DNA from: Chrysopilus asiliformis
Taxonomy: Eukaryota > Arthropoda > Insecta > Diptera > Rhagionidae
Direction of reading: 5' to 3'
Assembly: GCA_964034945.1 (NCBI GenBank)
Contig: OZ035963.1
Coordinates: forward strand, 1,240,001 to 1,304,000
Length of the DNA: 64,000 nt
The position numbers were made by a program, and so were the translations under genes. Shown here piece by piece: positions 9,283 through 22,480 of the stretch (positions within the stretch are counted from its first letter, which is position 1; the number at the start of each line of letters is the position of its first letter). Below the pieces are notes generated by a model. It did not search any database and was not told the DNA's origin. It was given only the letters and a program-made list of their open reading frames with translations.

Positions 9283-12200
9283 TATAACAACCGTACACTA
9301 CAAATAGTTGGACAGGCCATATATGTTTTGATGAAAAACTAATTAGAGTGGAAAAGTTATTATCTTAGTATCTTAATACTACGATGTATATCGATTGAGA
9401 TTGTTTTGAATTGAATTTAAAATATAAAAGTAATACTATATTAATATTTTTTTTGCCTTACGGTGTCGCTATTTAAAAATATTTTCTGTCTGCCAGAAAA
9501 TTTTCTCACAGCCATACAAAAATAAAGGAAAAAAAGTCACCTAAATGACATTTTATTTATTTACGGTCGAGCTATTATTTAGGATGGTATTATTTTAAGT
9601 ATTCTTTCAGACGGCTTGCAAAACAAATTAAGACAATGTGGAAATACGTGCTTTTTTAATAATGTATGGAACTCTTTAGTATACTTGTTATTAAGATTAA
9701 AATATCTGACCTGCTTTTTAACTAAATGAAATAGTTTTTCAGTGAGTTTATGGAATATAGTACACCAGACAAAAATACCCTAATAGAAATATTAAGGATT
9801 TTCTTTTGTGTCTATCAACATTTTTTTTCTTTAAATTTGATATTCACATAGAAGTTTTATTTGTTTCTCAATATTAAAAAATATTTGCAACAACTAAATA
9901 ATGCTAAAAAATTATCTGGAATTACACGCAGAATACACACGGTTTGCGATAAATTTTACGTTGTTTTCGAACTCCTGTCACGGGTACACAAAAATCCACA
10001 CAAAAAATTGTGAAAAGTGTTAGTGGAGGAGGGCGGGAAGGGAAGAAGAGACGGGTTGTTTCGTGTGACGTATTTTTGGAATCCTGGGTAGATGAGAGTT
10101 ATCGGGCTGATGAAAACCTGAAATATGCAGAAAAGGATTGAGATTCAAAAACAGTATTTTTTACCAAATTGGTTTCCAGTTTATCAAAACTTGAAAAACT
10201 TCTTAACATTTATATACGATAAATGTATCCCTTTGTATGAAATTAATCTCAATTGCGGAAAATAATTTTGATAAATGACGCTCGATTTTATTCTAAGGAA
10301 TGAAATGATTGCCCGGCCTATAAAACAATTTTGTTTAGACGAAACCTCAGAGTAAATTTGCATAGAAAAAGGTATTGCCACCATGTGAATAAATTCTAAA
10401 AAAAACAGAATGCCTTTCTTTCTTCACTTTCTTCAAAAAAAGGCATTAGAGTAGGATGTTGGACGCTACTGCCAGTGTTTATCGCTGTATTTTTAATATG
10501 GAAATTTTTTCGTTCGCACTTGGAATAGGAAATTTTGCGACCATAAATGGGAAGTGCTCCGGATACAAATTCATTTTACATAGTCAAAATTATGTATGCT
10601 ATGCGATGCAAAATACATCGACACAAACACTGTTGTTCACTATTATACTCTCGTATACTAAGTTCAGTCGGTTTGTTAAAGCTCTACAAAAATGGAATAT
10701 TTATGTTTAGTGTATGCTTTCCCCAGCATAAATCTTAATTTGCAACAGTTTTTGACATGAAATACGCGGTCCAATGTGTGTAAAGTGCTGCTGCTCAGGA
10801 GTGAAAAATTTCGGGAGTGGGACGGGGATTGATGGAACTTGAAAATCGTGGCAAAGGAGTGGTCGGTAGAAATCGGCCCTCACTACCATCCATGTAATGT
10901 TTTAGAGTGCGATAGATTATATGTAACGAGAAGGATGATGTTGAAAACGAAACCGTCTACAAAAACAATATGCTCTGTTCTGTTCACAATTGCCAGTTTA
11001 ACGTGGGGCCCATTATGCAAATTACACCCCTGAGGTCGGTATAACTTTTGACATATGCCGCATATGTGAACCCATGTTGCCATGATCATCATGGAACTAT
11101 ACTCGTATAATCGTATCCAGAGGAATCCTTCTTTGCCTGTTTCAACTTTTCCCAGCAACAGAATTACAGCATTGCCAAACCGAGCCATCAGGCAGGCATT
11201 CTTTTCGCATTCCCATTGTTTGGCCTTGATGGCCATCCCAAACTCCATGTGAAGCTTCTACTTTCCCTTTTGGTTCTTGATTTTCATGGACCACCTTTAC
11301 TGGTGTTTTGATACACCACATCTAATATATTTATTTATATGGAAAATTGTCTGCCCACCATCACCAAAAAACAACACCATGACGGCTGTTAAACAAACAC
11401 AACACTGGAGTATATTCTTTTTTGTAAAGGACGATAGTAGATATACTTCGCATATTTTATAAAATGTGTTTTTCTGCTTACTGTGCACAGTTTTTAAGCT
11501 TTACTCGAGGGCATTTCTGCGATAGGCACATCGTGTTGAGTTTATAAAAAATCTGCACCAAGTATATATATATATATATTTGTAATTTTAACAGTATGTA
11601 GATTTTTCTTTCATAATATGTACCAACTTTTAAAAATTCTGAAAAAATTTCTTTTACACATAAACGATGAGAACGCAAATGTGTGTTTGCATAAATAGGT
11701 TTGGTTTAAAAATATTTTCAATTCTATATCTATTTGTTTTTTTTTTTACCATGTGATAATTTCGGTTTTAAATCATAACATTTTGAGTGGCCAATTTTTA
11801 CCGCACGTGTTTCAAAAATAATATTATTTTTACCGCCATATTTTCTGCATGATGGAGTTATGAAAAGTCATAAAACAAAATCCATGAATTTAATCATGTT
11901 TGAAAACATGAATTTTGAGTTAGTATTAAAAATTTTGTGAAAATTAAGTAAATATACGCAATTTTTTACGTACTATCGTTAAATTTTTATTTCCTAACAT
12001 CCACCGATACGGAAGAAAAATGTTTTTCAATAAGAGTTTCCTCGTAATTTATTAACCGAATCGAATATTCGATAAAAGCCGACATTTACCCCTTTTTAAT
12101 TGGATCTACAGTAAATTAATTGAATTAATGCTTGATTCAACATCAAACCGCGTAAATGGTGTATTTGAGTAAATTCTATGTGGCATTACCAAACAATTGA

Positions 12201-15028
12201 TTTATATTGTACGAATCTCAATGGCTTTAATCCTTTTTTTGTATTTAAAAGTATTTATCGATTATCACCTCATATCGGAGGGGGAGCTTTTGTATCGATA
12301 CAAATTCATGTGAACCAATTAAGATGAAAATCGTTTGTAAAAAGAAAGTTTAGAGATTTATTTATTGTATGGGTGTTTTCATACTCTACATCCTATTGTC
12401 TGTAGGTCTATTTCTATTCTAGAGGGTGGATTTCTAGAGTGAAAAAATGGGATATTTTTTTGTGTGTTTTATTAATGTAATAAATTTTGATTTCAGTTCT
12501 CCTGATATTTCAATCTTTGGCATAATTTCTTGTTTTTTTCTGTTATTAAGTAGCCTAGCCGACTATTCTTTTTTCCTCCGAACAGGATTAAAGTACCAAT
12601 AAACATACATATTTTATATAAGCGGTCATATATTCGTTTGGAAAACTCGTATATCTTCGTTACAAAGTCAATTTATTAATCATTTTCGCAGTGTCTTGAG
12701 CTATAGTTTGCTCATATTACTAGCCAAAGTTTCTAGGTCACTTCAACACTTTCAAAATACACAATATCCACATTAAGATGGACCCGTTGCCCGATCGTGG
12801 ACATAACAATGTTTCATATCCCCCTTACGACTGGCACCTCTACAATTACCTACGAATGGGGAAATTCGCGCTGAGATTTATTGGATGAATCTCCAGTTTC
12901 ATTCACAGTCCCCTAGAATTTTGCACATATTTCATAATTCCCCTATCGATTGTCAAAGAACTGTCCATCTTTGGAGATTTATGAGGGTTTATTGGATTAG
13001 ATTGATTTCGTGGTTTCCGGTCACGTAATGCTTTTGTCCCCCCTGTCCGCCTGTTGGTATTTTTCTTTATTTCTCGTCTCTTTTTTCTGTTTTCATTTTG
13101 CCTCAATGAACTGAATGACTTCAGATGGTCATTGGATGTCTTCTCATCTTGACATTAACCACATATAGGGGATCAAATTTTAGGAAATTTCATAGCAGCC
13201 ATATGTCAATGGATATGATGATTTCCTGTATTAAACAATCAATAACAATGAATGTTAAATGATTGCAACTTAATATTTTTTATTTATATTAGAATAAAAA
13301 CCCGTCATTTTCGTCGGTTATAGTTTTTCTACACGTTTTATATATCGTGATTGGCAAATAAGGGGAAAAAAGATATACGCGGAAGTGAAAACTACTTTTT
13401 AGATTTTTGTGCAAACAAAAATTATGTAAACACAATCATTTAAATCGGTTTCGTAGAACTACATAACTGAGGATGTATGAAAACTCTTATTTTTTATACA
13501 AAGATTATGAATAACACACTTTCGACACAATAAAAACTACGATAGTTTGTGAATAATAAAATGCTGAGCACTAATACGGTTTTTAAAAAGCTTTAAGGAA
13601 TGGTTGAGTTCATTAACCGAGTATATCCAATGTATTTTCATGCTTTTTTGGAAGGTAATCTCAATTCGGAAACTGCTATTCTATAAATGACGTCCAGACG
13701 TTAATCTTCCTTTTCAATCGAATCAGACTTATTCGCATGATCAGACATTAATTCATTGACGAGAATTTATATTGCTAAATAAACAAAAAAATGAAAGAAT
13801 AAATTGTCTGATTAGCTAAGCTTTTATAATGTTTGCCCCGCTATACATGATACTATGATTATGTTAAAATCCCAAGATAGTCATCCACTTTAGGTAAATA
13901 AAATATTCAGTTTGGTCAAATGAAACCCGATACGGTTTAATAAGTAACTTATCCTTTCCCACACGTTGCATACTTTCAGGCGAAAATACAATTTCCGACA
14001 GGGTCTAATATTATGAAAGGCCACAGGGTATTTGGTATATGGAATATTACGTGTCTGTAGGGTTTAATTGGTCTTGATTAACAACAAAACGGAATATGAG
14101 CGTGTAGTGAGGGAGGAACCAATATCCTTTTACGGGTCGTCATGATTCACATCAGTAGAAAATGGGAAAATATCGAGATGACCATGATCCAGATAAAAAG
14201 GATAAATTAGGAAATATTGCTATTATGTGAATAGATAATATTTATTCATGGTACAAGTTGACTTTTCTTTATTTTTCCCCGTATTTGTCATATATTTTCT
14301 AATTGAATGTGATCGACACACACAATGTTCCAATAGAGTAAATATATATTTTTTATCTGATTTAACCTTTAGAGTGGGAATTACACAAAGTTCAACCCTT
14401 TTTGTATTGAAATTAATGTTTATTTATCCGACAATACACTTCAAACATTGATATTTTTCATTGAACTGTTTACCCCAAGGAACTATCTGTAATTGTGCAA
14501 AATCATTCGAATTTAGCAAATATGTTGAATTGCAGACATAAAAAATATACTTTTTATTAAATAATTCAATGTTGATTTAGGCTACATGTATTCGCAATAT
14601 ATTTAATCCATTTTTCCTATTCAACGGAAGACACCCCTGTGAATTCCATTTAACATCTAAAAATAGGTTTAAATTATACGTATTTTACACACAGTTCAAA
14701 TATCTAAGCGACGAATGGGCGTAATGGAAATATATATTTTGAATTTATCGTGAAATTTAATTAAATTCTATAAGACGACATCGGTTTCGAATTCACCGTA
14801 AACCTACAACACCTACATATTATGATAAAAGCATAAACAAAATATTTATGATAACCAAAAATATATCTATTTTAAAATTAGCTCTAGATTAAATTCGTAA
14901 TGGAGAAAGAATTTAAATCTTTAATACGAATGAGAGGATATTACATTCTATATTCAACTTCAATTTTACTTCTTAGCAATGATTGTTGTGATACTAATTC
15001 GTTTTTTCTATATTTTGCTTACCAAAAA
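9283..15028. other. no recognised gene; AT-rich DNA
   Basis: About 5.7 kb without a supported gene. Open frames at 10456-10738, 10883-11248 (121 codons, minus), 11478-11678 and 14248-14451 show no motif I can name and are overlapped by frames on the other strand. A TA dinucleotide run lies at 11563-11579. No bounded transposon was found. Confidence 0.5.
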
Positions 15029-15031
15029 GGA

Positions 15032-15434
15032 GCTGTCCAGAAAATACGTCACACTCCTAGGAAGATGGGGGGACTTCTACGGTAGTAAGATGGCGGTATT
15101 AACCATTAATGTCCACTGTTACATATATCCAAGGCAAAAATCGCGCTTTTTTGGGAGCTTGCCATTTATTAATCTTGCTTGCGGCAGTTTTAAATACGGT
15201 TATGGTATATCTAAAAGTTTTTCTTGTTCATTGGGTAACTTGTAGCAAAAACAAACATTTTTATGTTTTGGTTTTTACGAACTGTAAGAATATTCCCCAA
15301 AATTTCAGTGCTAAAATGGTGTGGGCACTAATGGGTTAAGGTCTACACAAAAAATCGCTAAAAATTCTGACGATTGGAAAAACGCGAGTGGTTCCGAAAT
15401 GCCTAAAATTAGCGTCGCGTATTTTATGGACAGC
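15032..15434. mobile_element. MITE with GCTGTCC ends
   Basis: The left end GCTGTCCAGAAAATACGTCA and right end, complemented, GCTGTCCATAAAATACGCGA form an imperfect inverted repeat. This GCTGTCCATAAA-ACGTCAC type of end is common in insect MITEs. Related single ends occur at about 28124 (ACTGTCCATAAAAAACGTCA) and 30899 (CTATCCATAAAATAGGTCAC). The interior open frames (14979-15339 plus, 15311-15574 minus) overlap and are not convincing. I could not define a target duplication. Confidence 0.6.
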
Positions 15435-17526
15435 ACCCCTCCTAAGTATGCATCCAAAAAATAATGGTAAAAGCTGCACTTTATGAAGGTCGCACGCTTT
15501 AAAATTAAAAACATACTTCTAGAAAATTTGGATTGGTCTATTGTAAAAATATTTTCGGTCATAAAAATTTTCACAAATCTTTAAGCAATTAAGTTGAGAA
15601 AAACAATAAAATTCTTAAACACTGTAGGATTTTTTCAACACCCTCCAAACATAGCTAATGAGACTATTTTCACAAACAAAAAAGAAATCAATTCCTTACC
15701 TTTGATTGATATCATAACATTTTGACATTCAGCAATAAATTATTGTGGCATTATAAAAAAAAAACATGATTGACATGCCAAGATTGAAAATCAAATGGAT
15801 TCAATTTGTTTTTGTTGATTGGTAAGAAGTTTATCAAACTTAAATATGAAGACCATAATAATTTTTGTTTTCATCGATGAAAAGAATTTTCCGCCAAATT
15901 TTCATAATAAAACCATTTATCAGATGTGACATTTGCCTTGTCATTTTCGCCCATGCTTGAATAAAAATTTATGTCAACAGATCTTGAACAAACTCCTCAC
16001 CGCCCCTTCCCCCTTATATTGTTTAACACTTAAAAATCAGTTTTTGGGAATTATTCTAGAAATGGAAACAAATGTCAAGTCTTTAACGGGAAATTACCAT
16101 ATTAATAGGATAAATATATACATATATTTTTTTGTGTATTACAACAGTTATTGTTTTTCCACTTTCCATAAAATATTTATTAGTAAATTTGCATGGAAAA
16201 TATATACGGTTTAAGTAGGGGGGGATGTGCCAAATCGACGGTCTAAAATCCATAAATATGTTAATAGGGTTAAAGTGAAATTTCTATGTCTAAATTTAGA
16301 TTTTCTAACACTTTTGGATGTGGGTGGATGGGCGGTTTTCGGATAAGGGTTGTGCTTTAGGCGCTTGCTAAGCGGAATGTTTTGTGAAAAAGGGAATTTT
16401 CTGAAAAAGGAGAAAACGGGAAAAAGTCTAAACACACAAAATTCTCAATGGTTGCCCGTGTTTGCGAGTCGAGTTTGCCGGCATATCGTTTTATAGGCGA
16501 AATGCCTAACCCCAGCCATACACTTTTATCATTTATTAAATTTAAATCCATTTATCTCGACGTCGTAAGTGCTGATTTCCAACATTTCCTGTCATAAAAA
16601 GGTAATTTATCATTCTTGCTCTTTCTAGCTATAGAATATTTCCCATTTAACCAGTATCTTAGCCCAGTATCTGTTTCGTTTTCCTTCTGTCTAAAGTATT
16701 AAGTGATTAGGACTGTTCTTCTATCATTTTGACGTGGGTTTTTTTTACAATCGGTCGTTTCATCTTTTAAGATAAAATGGTCCTTTTGCTATAAGCAAAA
16801 TTTCTGTTTTATTCATGTCGTTGCGTATTTTTTCCAATTTTATTATATTCTAAATTTAACAGAAAAAAAAAACGGGGAAATGAAACACTGGAACGGGAAT
16901 CGAGCCGTCTGTGGAAAAGTTTGCCGCAGAAAATTGGATGAGTTTGCGTTGGGTAATCAGCTAAAGGGTTAAAATTAGGTCAGAAGATATTGTTTGGGAT
17001 GATTAACCCTTGTTCTAATTTGTAATGATTAATTGATCGCCTCGAAAGAACTGATTTATGCGAGTTTAAGGAATATTTTGTTAGATTTTTTTCAATCATT
17101 TTTACTAATTGTATTTGTACTTAACATAATTTCTAATTTGCTTCATTAATTATTCATTTATTCCATGTTTATAATAGCTCTAGTACCCGATTTTCTTTCG
17201 CACCGGAAAAAATATTTTAATTAGCGGAAATAACAAAAGGAACATCCCTTGTTATGAAATTCGAAATCTTCAAGCTGAATTGGTGTGTGTGTGAGTATTA
17301 GTTTTTATTCAAATTTGATGCAATTATAGAGCGGTATTAAATCACATACAAGAAATGTTATTAAGAATGGGATGGGAGGGGGGTAAAAGTCTTTTAAAAG
17401 TGACATCTTTGGTTCGATGAGATTTCTATTTGAAGAATTTCTATGTTAATATTACAAATAAGTTCGACGTAAAAAAAATATATTTTTCACATGCTATAGA
17501 AATTAATTTAGAGGATTATCGCCGCC
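15435..17526. other. no recognised gene; AT-rich DNA
   Basis: Only short open frames are present (15933-16214 plus, 16211-16551 minus); none is recognisable. No element ends, tRNA-like fold or convincing exon was seen. Confidence 0.5.
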
Positions 17527-17529
17527 TAA

Positions 17530-18499
17530 CGCCCGTCGCACACTTCAGCTAAGCAAGCACAACTACGTGAGCTAAGTTTCTCGCTGAAAGTAAAATTCTT
17601 AGCATTTGCATTGGTGACCGCACACTTCAGCGAAACTATGAAACTACGTCGCCTAGTGATGGGCGACACGGGCTAAGCTCGCTCGCGTAGTTCAGACCTC
17701 AACTACGCGAACGACTTCGCTGGCATCGCTGACACTCACATATAAATATTTTCGGCGTTATACAGTGTAGAATCGGTGTTTGCAAAAGTGTAGTATTTTG
17801 TGGACAAAAGGGCCATGCCAACTTTGTTGCCAACCTGGTCGCCAACCTGGTTGGTAGTTTTTACCACAGACGAGACGGAATGTTGGCAACCAAGTTGTCA
17901 ACATCATTTTTAACAAGATCCCGTCGACTTTAGGTGATTTCTCTAATTTTTTTATTGTTTATAGTTTACTATATGGTTATAGGACAACTATAGCGTATAT
18001 TTTGACTAGTGAAAAATGAGTAAGGATTTGTTATTTGTATTGGTTTTAAACGAGTTGTGCGAAGATGAGGTGCCCCCTTTGAAAAAGAAAAAAATTTGGG
18101 CAAAGGAGTGGTATCAGAACCGTGCTCAGTTTTCTCATTCAAATTTAATGCGTGGACTACGTGTGACTGCACCTGACGATTTCAAAAACTGTTTAAGAAT
18201 GGACAGCAACACCTACGATGAGTTATTGGATGCAGTAAGACCATTCATTGAAAAGAAAATCTTTTAACTCGTCAAAAAAAGCGAAACGTGAAATTTGAAT
18301 TCTTTTGCGGAATATTTTCAATCGCGTTAAATAATTTATATCTAAAAATTGCTGCAGATAAAGTGGAAAAATGCATACATTTACCGAAAATATCGCAGCG
18401 TAGCTTAGCTCAAGTGTGCAACGAGTGAGCTAACTGAGCTAGGCTATGTAACTATAGCTAGCCTCGCTCACATAGCTTAGCTCAAGTGTATGACGGGCG
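17530..18499 (+). mobile_element. PIF/Harbinger element, internally deleted, with transposase N-terminal remnant
   Basis: The inverted ends start CGCCCGTCGCACACTTCAGC at the left and, complemented, CGCCCGTCATACACTTGAGC at the right, 22 of 25 positions matching. They are flanked by TAA on both sides (17527-17529 and 18500-18502). The subterminal DNA repeats the end motif (CGCACACTTCAGCGAAAC near 17620; AGCTTAGCTCAAGTGTGC near 18399), probable transposase sites. A GTTGGCAAC/GTTGCCAAC inverted motif lies at 17817-17910. The only coding part is at 18016-18267. At 970 bp it is far shorter than an autonomous Harbinger (usually over 2.5 kb with two genes). Confidence 0.85.
18016..18267 (+). pseudogene. 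Harbinger (HARBI1/ALP1-like) transposase N-terminal fragment
   Basis: The 83-codon frame starts at an ATG. Residues 27-81 contain KKKKIWAKEWYQNRAQFSHS, then LRVTAPDDFKNCLRMDSNTY and DELLDAVRPFIEKK. This matches the typical segment before the DDE domain of PIF/Harbinger transposases (W.K.W...R, ..F.N.LRMD..T...LL..V.P.I.KK). The frame stops right after the EKK region, and the DDE_4 catalytic domain and the companion Myb-like gene are absent, so the product cannot be an active nuclease. The TAA-flanked Harbinger ends around it support the call. The first 25 residues are not conserved in my memory of the family, and the exact start is uncertain. Confidence 0.8.
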
Positions 18500-18502
18500 T
18501 AA

Positions 18503-21500
18503 TAGTCGTTAATTTAACGTCCTAAAATTGTCAGTTAATTGATCTATACAAAATGAAATTTTAATGATACTTGATTAAAATAATTTGTTGTCGTAAAACA
18601 CTTTAAAACGCAGCCTCAGCATAGCTGAACTACATTCTAAAGAGTGGCTACCAAAGCCTATAAATATAAATTAAAACTTTATGTGGTTTATTTATTTTAT
18701 CTATAATTTCTCTCTTGTACATAATCTGGCTGGCTGTATTATTCGGTATGTACTTAACGTTTTTTGAATTATAATACAGCGTTTTTGGGTTCATTTTATC
18801 AAGTCAATTGTAACAATTTTTGGATCATAAATAAAAACAAGTGCACATGCAATTTGTTCAGAAAATATTCAAAAATGAAATGTTTTTGTAGCCCTTAATC
18901 ATGAGATTTTTTTTATTGTTTGTGGGGTGTACAAAGTTACATAAGTTTAAATTAATTAAATTTTGAATTATTCCAATGTGTTTGTGATAATGCGATTTAC
19001 TGCTTGGGGGGGAAAAAACAAATACAGACAATGATACACATAAAATACGGTGTGTCTGACCAAAAATATGTATTATGAGTGCAATGAATGTTGCGATAAA
19101 TTTAAATTTCAAGTTGTAATTTTCCGCATTCCGAATGTGGTTATGAACGGGTATCCACAAGTATTTAAATTATTCAAGCGGATATTGAATATGAAGCTCT
19201 GAGTTCAGGTATTGAATGGCACGAATACTGAATTTTGGTATTACGAAAACTTTTTTTTTATATATATATTTCGTGAGACCACATTTTTACTGCTCGAGGG
19301 TCTAGAATAATTTTCTATTTCCAGTTTTACATGAAATGATAATCATGAAAGGGATTCCAACATTTGTAAGGTTCGAAGCGATAGCAAACTACCTCCGATA
19401 AGCTCTCATCCCTGATAGCGTGAGGTATTGACGTTTTTTATAGACATCCTTTCGACTAACCCCTGATATTTCTTAGAAAATCAATTATTTTATGTTATTT
19501 TCGGTAATTGAGTGCGTACAAAGCTGGGAAATAGTCATTGCCATAAATTTTATCTAACGCACGATGTTATGGAATTCTCCTTTCATTATTATTGTGCAAT
19601 TTTAATGTTTTTCTATTAACGCTATAGTATCTATACATGGTAGGCGTTCAGTCATTTCTGTTTTGATAGCTTGCTACAAAACAAACACCATGACTTGTCT
19701 AGTGTTAATAATCTTGGCGACGTATCTATATGCCAATAAAATTCTCATAAAACAAATGACCACAATTACGAACCTCGTGTTGTTTCCCCAAAGCGCCACA
19801 TCTCACATCAAAAGTCCTTAGAAACAATTCCGATATCTGTACAGTGCATGCATAGACGATATCCATAGATATTTAGATATATTCATATATAGTTGACACA
19901 TGGGGAACGATAAATTGTTAGCCTATATACTGTTTGAGTTTGGAGGCTTGTAATGATAGAGAATAAAAACACGATTTTCCGTTAATAAAATAAAACGACT
20001 GATAGCCAGGCACTTGGGTTGACCATGACAGCTGTACGAACGTGTAGCGAATCCTTAATTGCATCCAATCGATACAAAGCCATCTCACCCAGTAACTTTG
20101 ATAGCTGATATGGAATCAACATCCATCTATAATCAACCTTGGACAGAAACACAAGCCATTAGTATGTTCGTTTTAATTTCACAAAAATCCAAGCGATTCA
20201 GTTAAAATTTCACCCTTCTGTGTAATTAATTGATGAAAATAAATATCCGGAGGTCTGTAATTCACGAAAAGATTCATTGATATTTCAGGGTAAATTTTTT
20301 CTCTTTATTATTTTTAAACCGACACCCATATAGATAAAGTTTGAATGCGGATTGAAGCGATTTTAATCGTTGTCAAATTAAAAGCAAACTTTATGAGCAA
20401 CTAAAGGAAATTACATAAATTATCCTTTTTTATAGCTTATCTCGTTCGAATAAATTTCCAAAGTAAAATCAATATTTGCCATTGTGGCTGGCAGAGATGT
20501 TACGTGGTGATACTTTAATTTAAATAATATGTAGTGGAATATAGAATGCATACGAGTCTAAGTATAGCGCCCGCTGCCACTAATGACATCAACAAGTTTT
20601 GGTACAAGATTATCAAGAAGTAACAGAACCTAATTGTGATTGCATGCGATCTTATCAGATTAAGTTGTCTACACCATTTGCGAAAATATATTCGAGAGCG
20701 AAAAGCAAACCCCAACTATGACGGTTAGAAAAACAAACCAAAGAACATGGAATGATTGCAATACTGAAATGCAAGGAGTAAGGACCCTAAAAACGATGTG
20801 CGCTGATAGTAAAGGTAGCCGCATAACAGCACTCTGTCTGGAAACTTTGTCATCTATTTGTAACATAGTTAAACATCCAGCTCCACACAACCATTCCCCA
20901 ATTGCATAAAAACAACACAAAAGGAAATACTTATAGTATTTCAGTTACAAAACAGTTACAAGACTTTGAATCTTATTACGGATATAAACAATTGTGACAT
21001 GAACGAAGGATTCCTCTGGATCAACGACTTGATCCTTGTTTGGGTTCAAAATTAAAATGTAAATCTTAAGCTGCTTCGGGCGCACAATCAAATTCAAAAT
21101 CAATATTCTAGGGAAAAAAATTGTAATCACGTCTTTAAATTTGAGTGTCCTTACATTGTTTTTTTTTTTCATTTTTGGTATTAATTTTATATGTATAAGA
21201 TTCAGTGCCATCAAAAGCACGAATTCTTATCTGCAAATTACAATCTTTATAAAAGGACTTTTATACATATTAAGTTATGAAGTTCTGCCAAACGGATTTT
21301 AATGATTTTTTTTAATCGAAAACTACTATTTTGCACAAAAATCTAAAAAATCTTTTTTTACTTCCGTCTATTTCCGTCTACAATTTATTTGGTTTGAAAA
21401 ACTCGGAGTGAATGGAGCCCTTACAATAATAAACGTCACCACATAAAATTAATTTTTCCACAGCTATGTGTGAGTAAGGAGCTTATATCACAGCCGATAA

Positions 21501-21564
21501 TTTGGTGAACGTCCGAATAGTGAATTCGCACTGAATTCATGTGTTGAGTTCAGATCGCCTTTAC
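18503..21564. other. no recognised gene; AT-rich DNA
   Basis: Short open frames at 18858-19160 (minus), 20515-20920 (both strands) and 20945-21220 (minus) have no recognisable domain. No terminal repeats were found before the mariner element at 21567. Confidence 0.5.
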
Positions 21565-21566
21565 TA

Positions 21567-21597
21567 AAGGGTGTTTTTTTAGACGTGTGGTTTTCAA
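21567..21597 (+). repeat. left terminal inverted repeat of the mariner-like element
   Basis: 31 bp, an exact complement of 22448-22478. It begins AAGGGTG right after the TA target and ends GGTTTTCAA; the sequences diverge immediately inside. Confidence 0.95.
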
Positions 21598-21635
21598 TAT
21601 GGCACTACTTTTTTCGGAGTTGGTCTTTTTGACAG

Positions 21636-22374
21636 TTGTCACTTGATTTATGCTCAGTTTGGTTTGCCATTTCGTCAAACGACCATCAAGCGCGTCGCAC
21701 GTTCGGTGAATGGGCCCAAAACGAGATGGCCACCGATCCTGATTTTCACAAGAAAATTTTGTTCAGCGATGAAGCTCACTTTTGGTTGAATGGGTACGTC
21801 AATAAGCAAAATTGTCGCATTTGGAGGGATGGTAATCCACAAGCCATTCTTCAGACGCCGTTACATCCTCAAAAAGTCACTGTTTGGTGTGCTCTATGGG
21901 CAGAGGGAATCATTGGTCCATATTTTTTCAAAAATGAAGCCGGCCATAATGTTACAGTCAATGGAGAACGCTATAGAGCCATGATTAATGACTTTTTCGT
22001 GCCTGAATTGGAGGATGTTGATGTGGACGACCTTTGCTTCCAACAAGACGGCGCTACATGCCATACAGCCAACGAAACAATCAATTTATTGAAGGAAACT
22101 TTTGGTGAGCGCATTATCTCGCGTCGTGGGCCTGTGGCGTGGCCTCCAAGATCGTGCGATTTAACACCGCTATTTTTTGTGGGGTTATGTGAAGTCGCTT
22201 GTCTACGCAGATAAGCCCGAGACGATTGACGGCTTGGAAGAGAATATTCGGCGCGTTATTGCTGACATACAGCCCCAATTGCTGCAAAAAGTGGTCGAAA
22301 ATTGGGCCTCTCGGCTGGAATTTTTTCGAGCCAGCCGCGGCGGCCACTTGCCCGAAATCATTTTTAAAACATAA
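21636..22374 (+). pseudogene. broken Tc1/mariner transposase (DDE family)
   Basis: The C-terminal catalytic domain is readable from about 21678 (NDHQARRTFGEWAQ). It includes KILFSDEAHFWLNGYVNKQN (first catalytic D), CFQQDGATCHTANETIN (second D) and PPRSCDLTPL (third D, 36 residues after the second). The open frame has no ATG; its first 14 codons from 21636 are not transposase-like and mark the deletion joint that removed the N-terminal DNA-binding domain. Near 22170, a deletion of about 5 bp in the DYFLWG motif shifts the frame. The rest (WGYVKSLVYADKPETIDGLE to PEIIFKT, stop after 22374) continues in another frame. All three D residues survive, but no functional protein is possible. Similarity is to the insect DD34-37D mariner-like groups; I cannot fix the subgroup. 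Confidence 0.9.
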
Positions 22375-22447
22375 TGGCAAACCCTTATCTTTATAATAAA
22401 GCTAAACTCTTGGACATAACATTAAATAATATGCGTTTTATTTCTTC

Positions 22448-22478
22448 TTGAAAACCACACGTCTAAAAAAACACCCTT
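22448..22478 (-). repeat. right terminal inverted repeat of the mariner-like element
   Basis: 31 bp, an exact complement of 21567-21597, followed by the TA target copy. Confidence 0.95.
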
Positions 22479-22480
22479 TA

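Larger units (their letters stand above)
21567..22478 (+). mobile_element. Tc1/mariner-superfamily transposon, internally deleted
   Basis: Perfect 31-bp inverted repeats (21567-21597 and 22448-22478, starting AAGGGTGTTTTTTTAGACGT) are flanked by TA on both sides (21565-21566 and 22479-22480), the duplication expected for this superfamily. The element is 912 bp, against about 1.3 kb for intact relatives. The missing part is the 5' half of the transposase gene, so the helix-turn-helix DNA-binding region is gone. Identical ends suggest recent movement, probably in trans using another copy's enzyme. Confidence 0.95.

Noticed and set aside
10883..11248. 121-codon minus-strand frame
   Set aside because: No recognisable motif, overlapped by plus-strand frames, no splice or UTR context; a frame of this length is expected by chance.
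11563..11579. TA dinucleotide run as a possible TATA or regulatory site
   Set aside because: Simple microsatellite with no associated transcription features.
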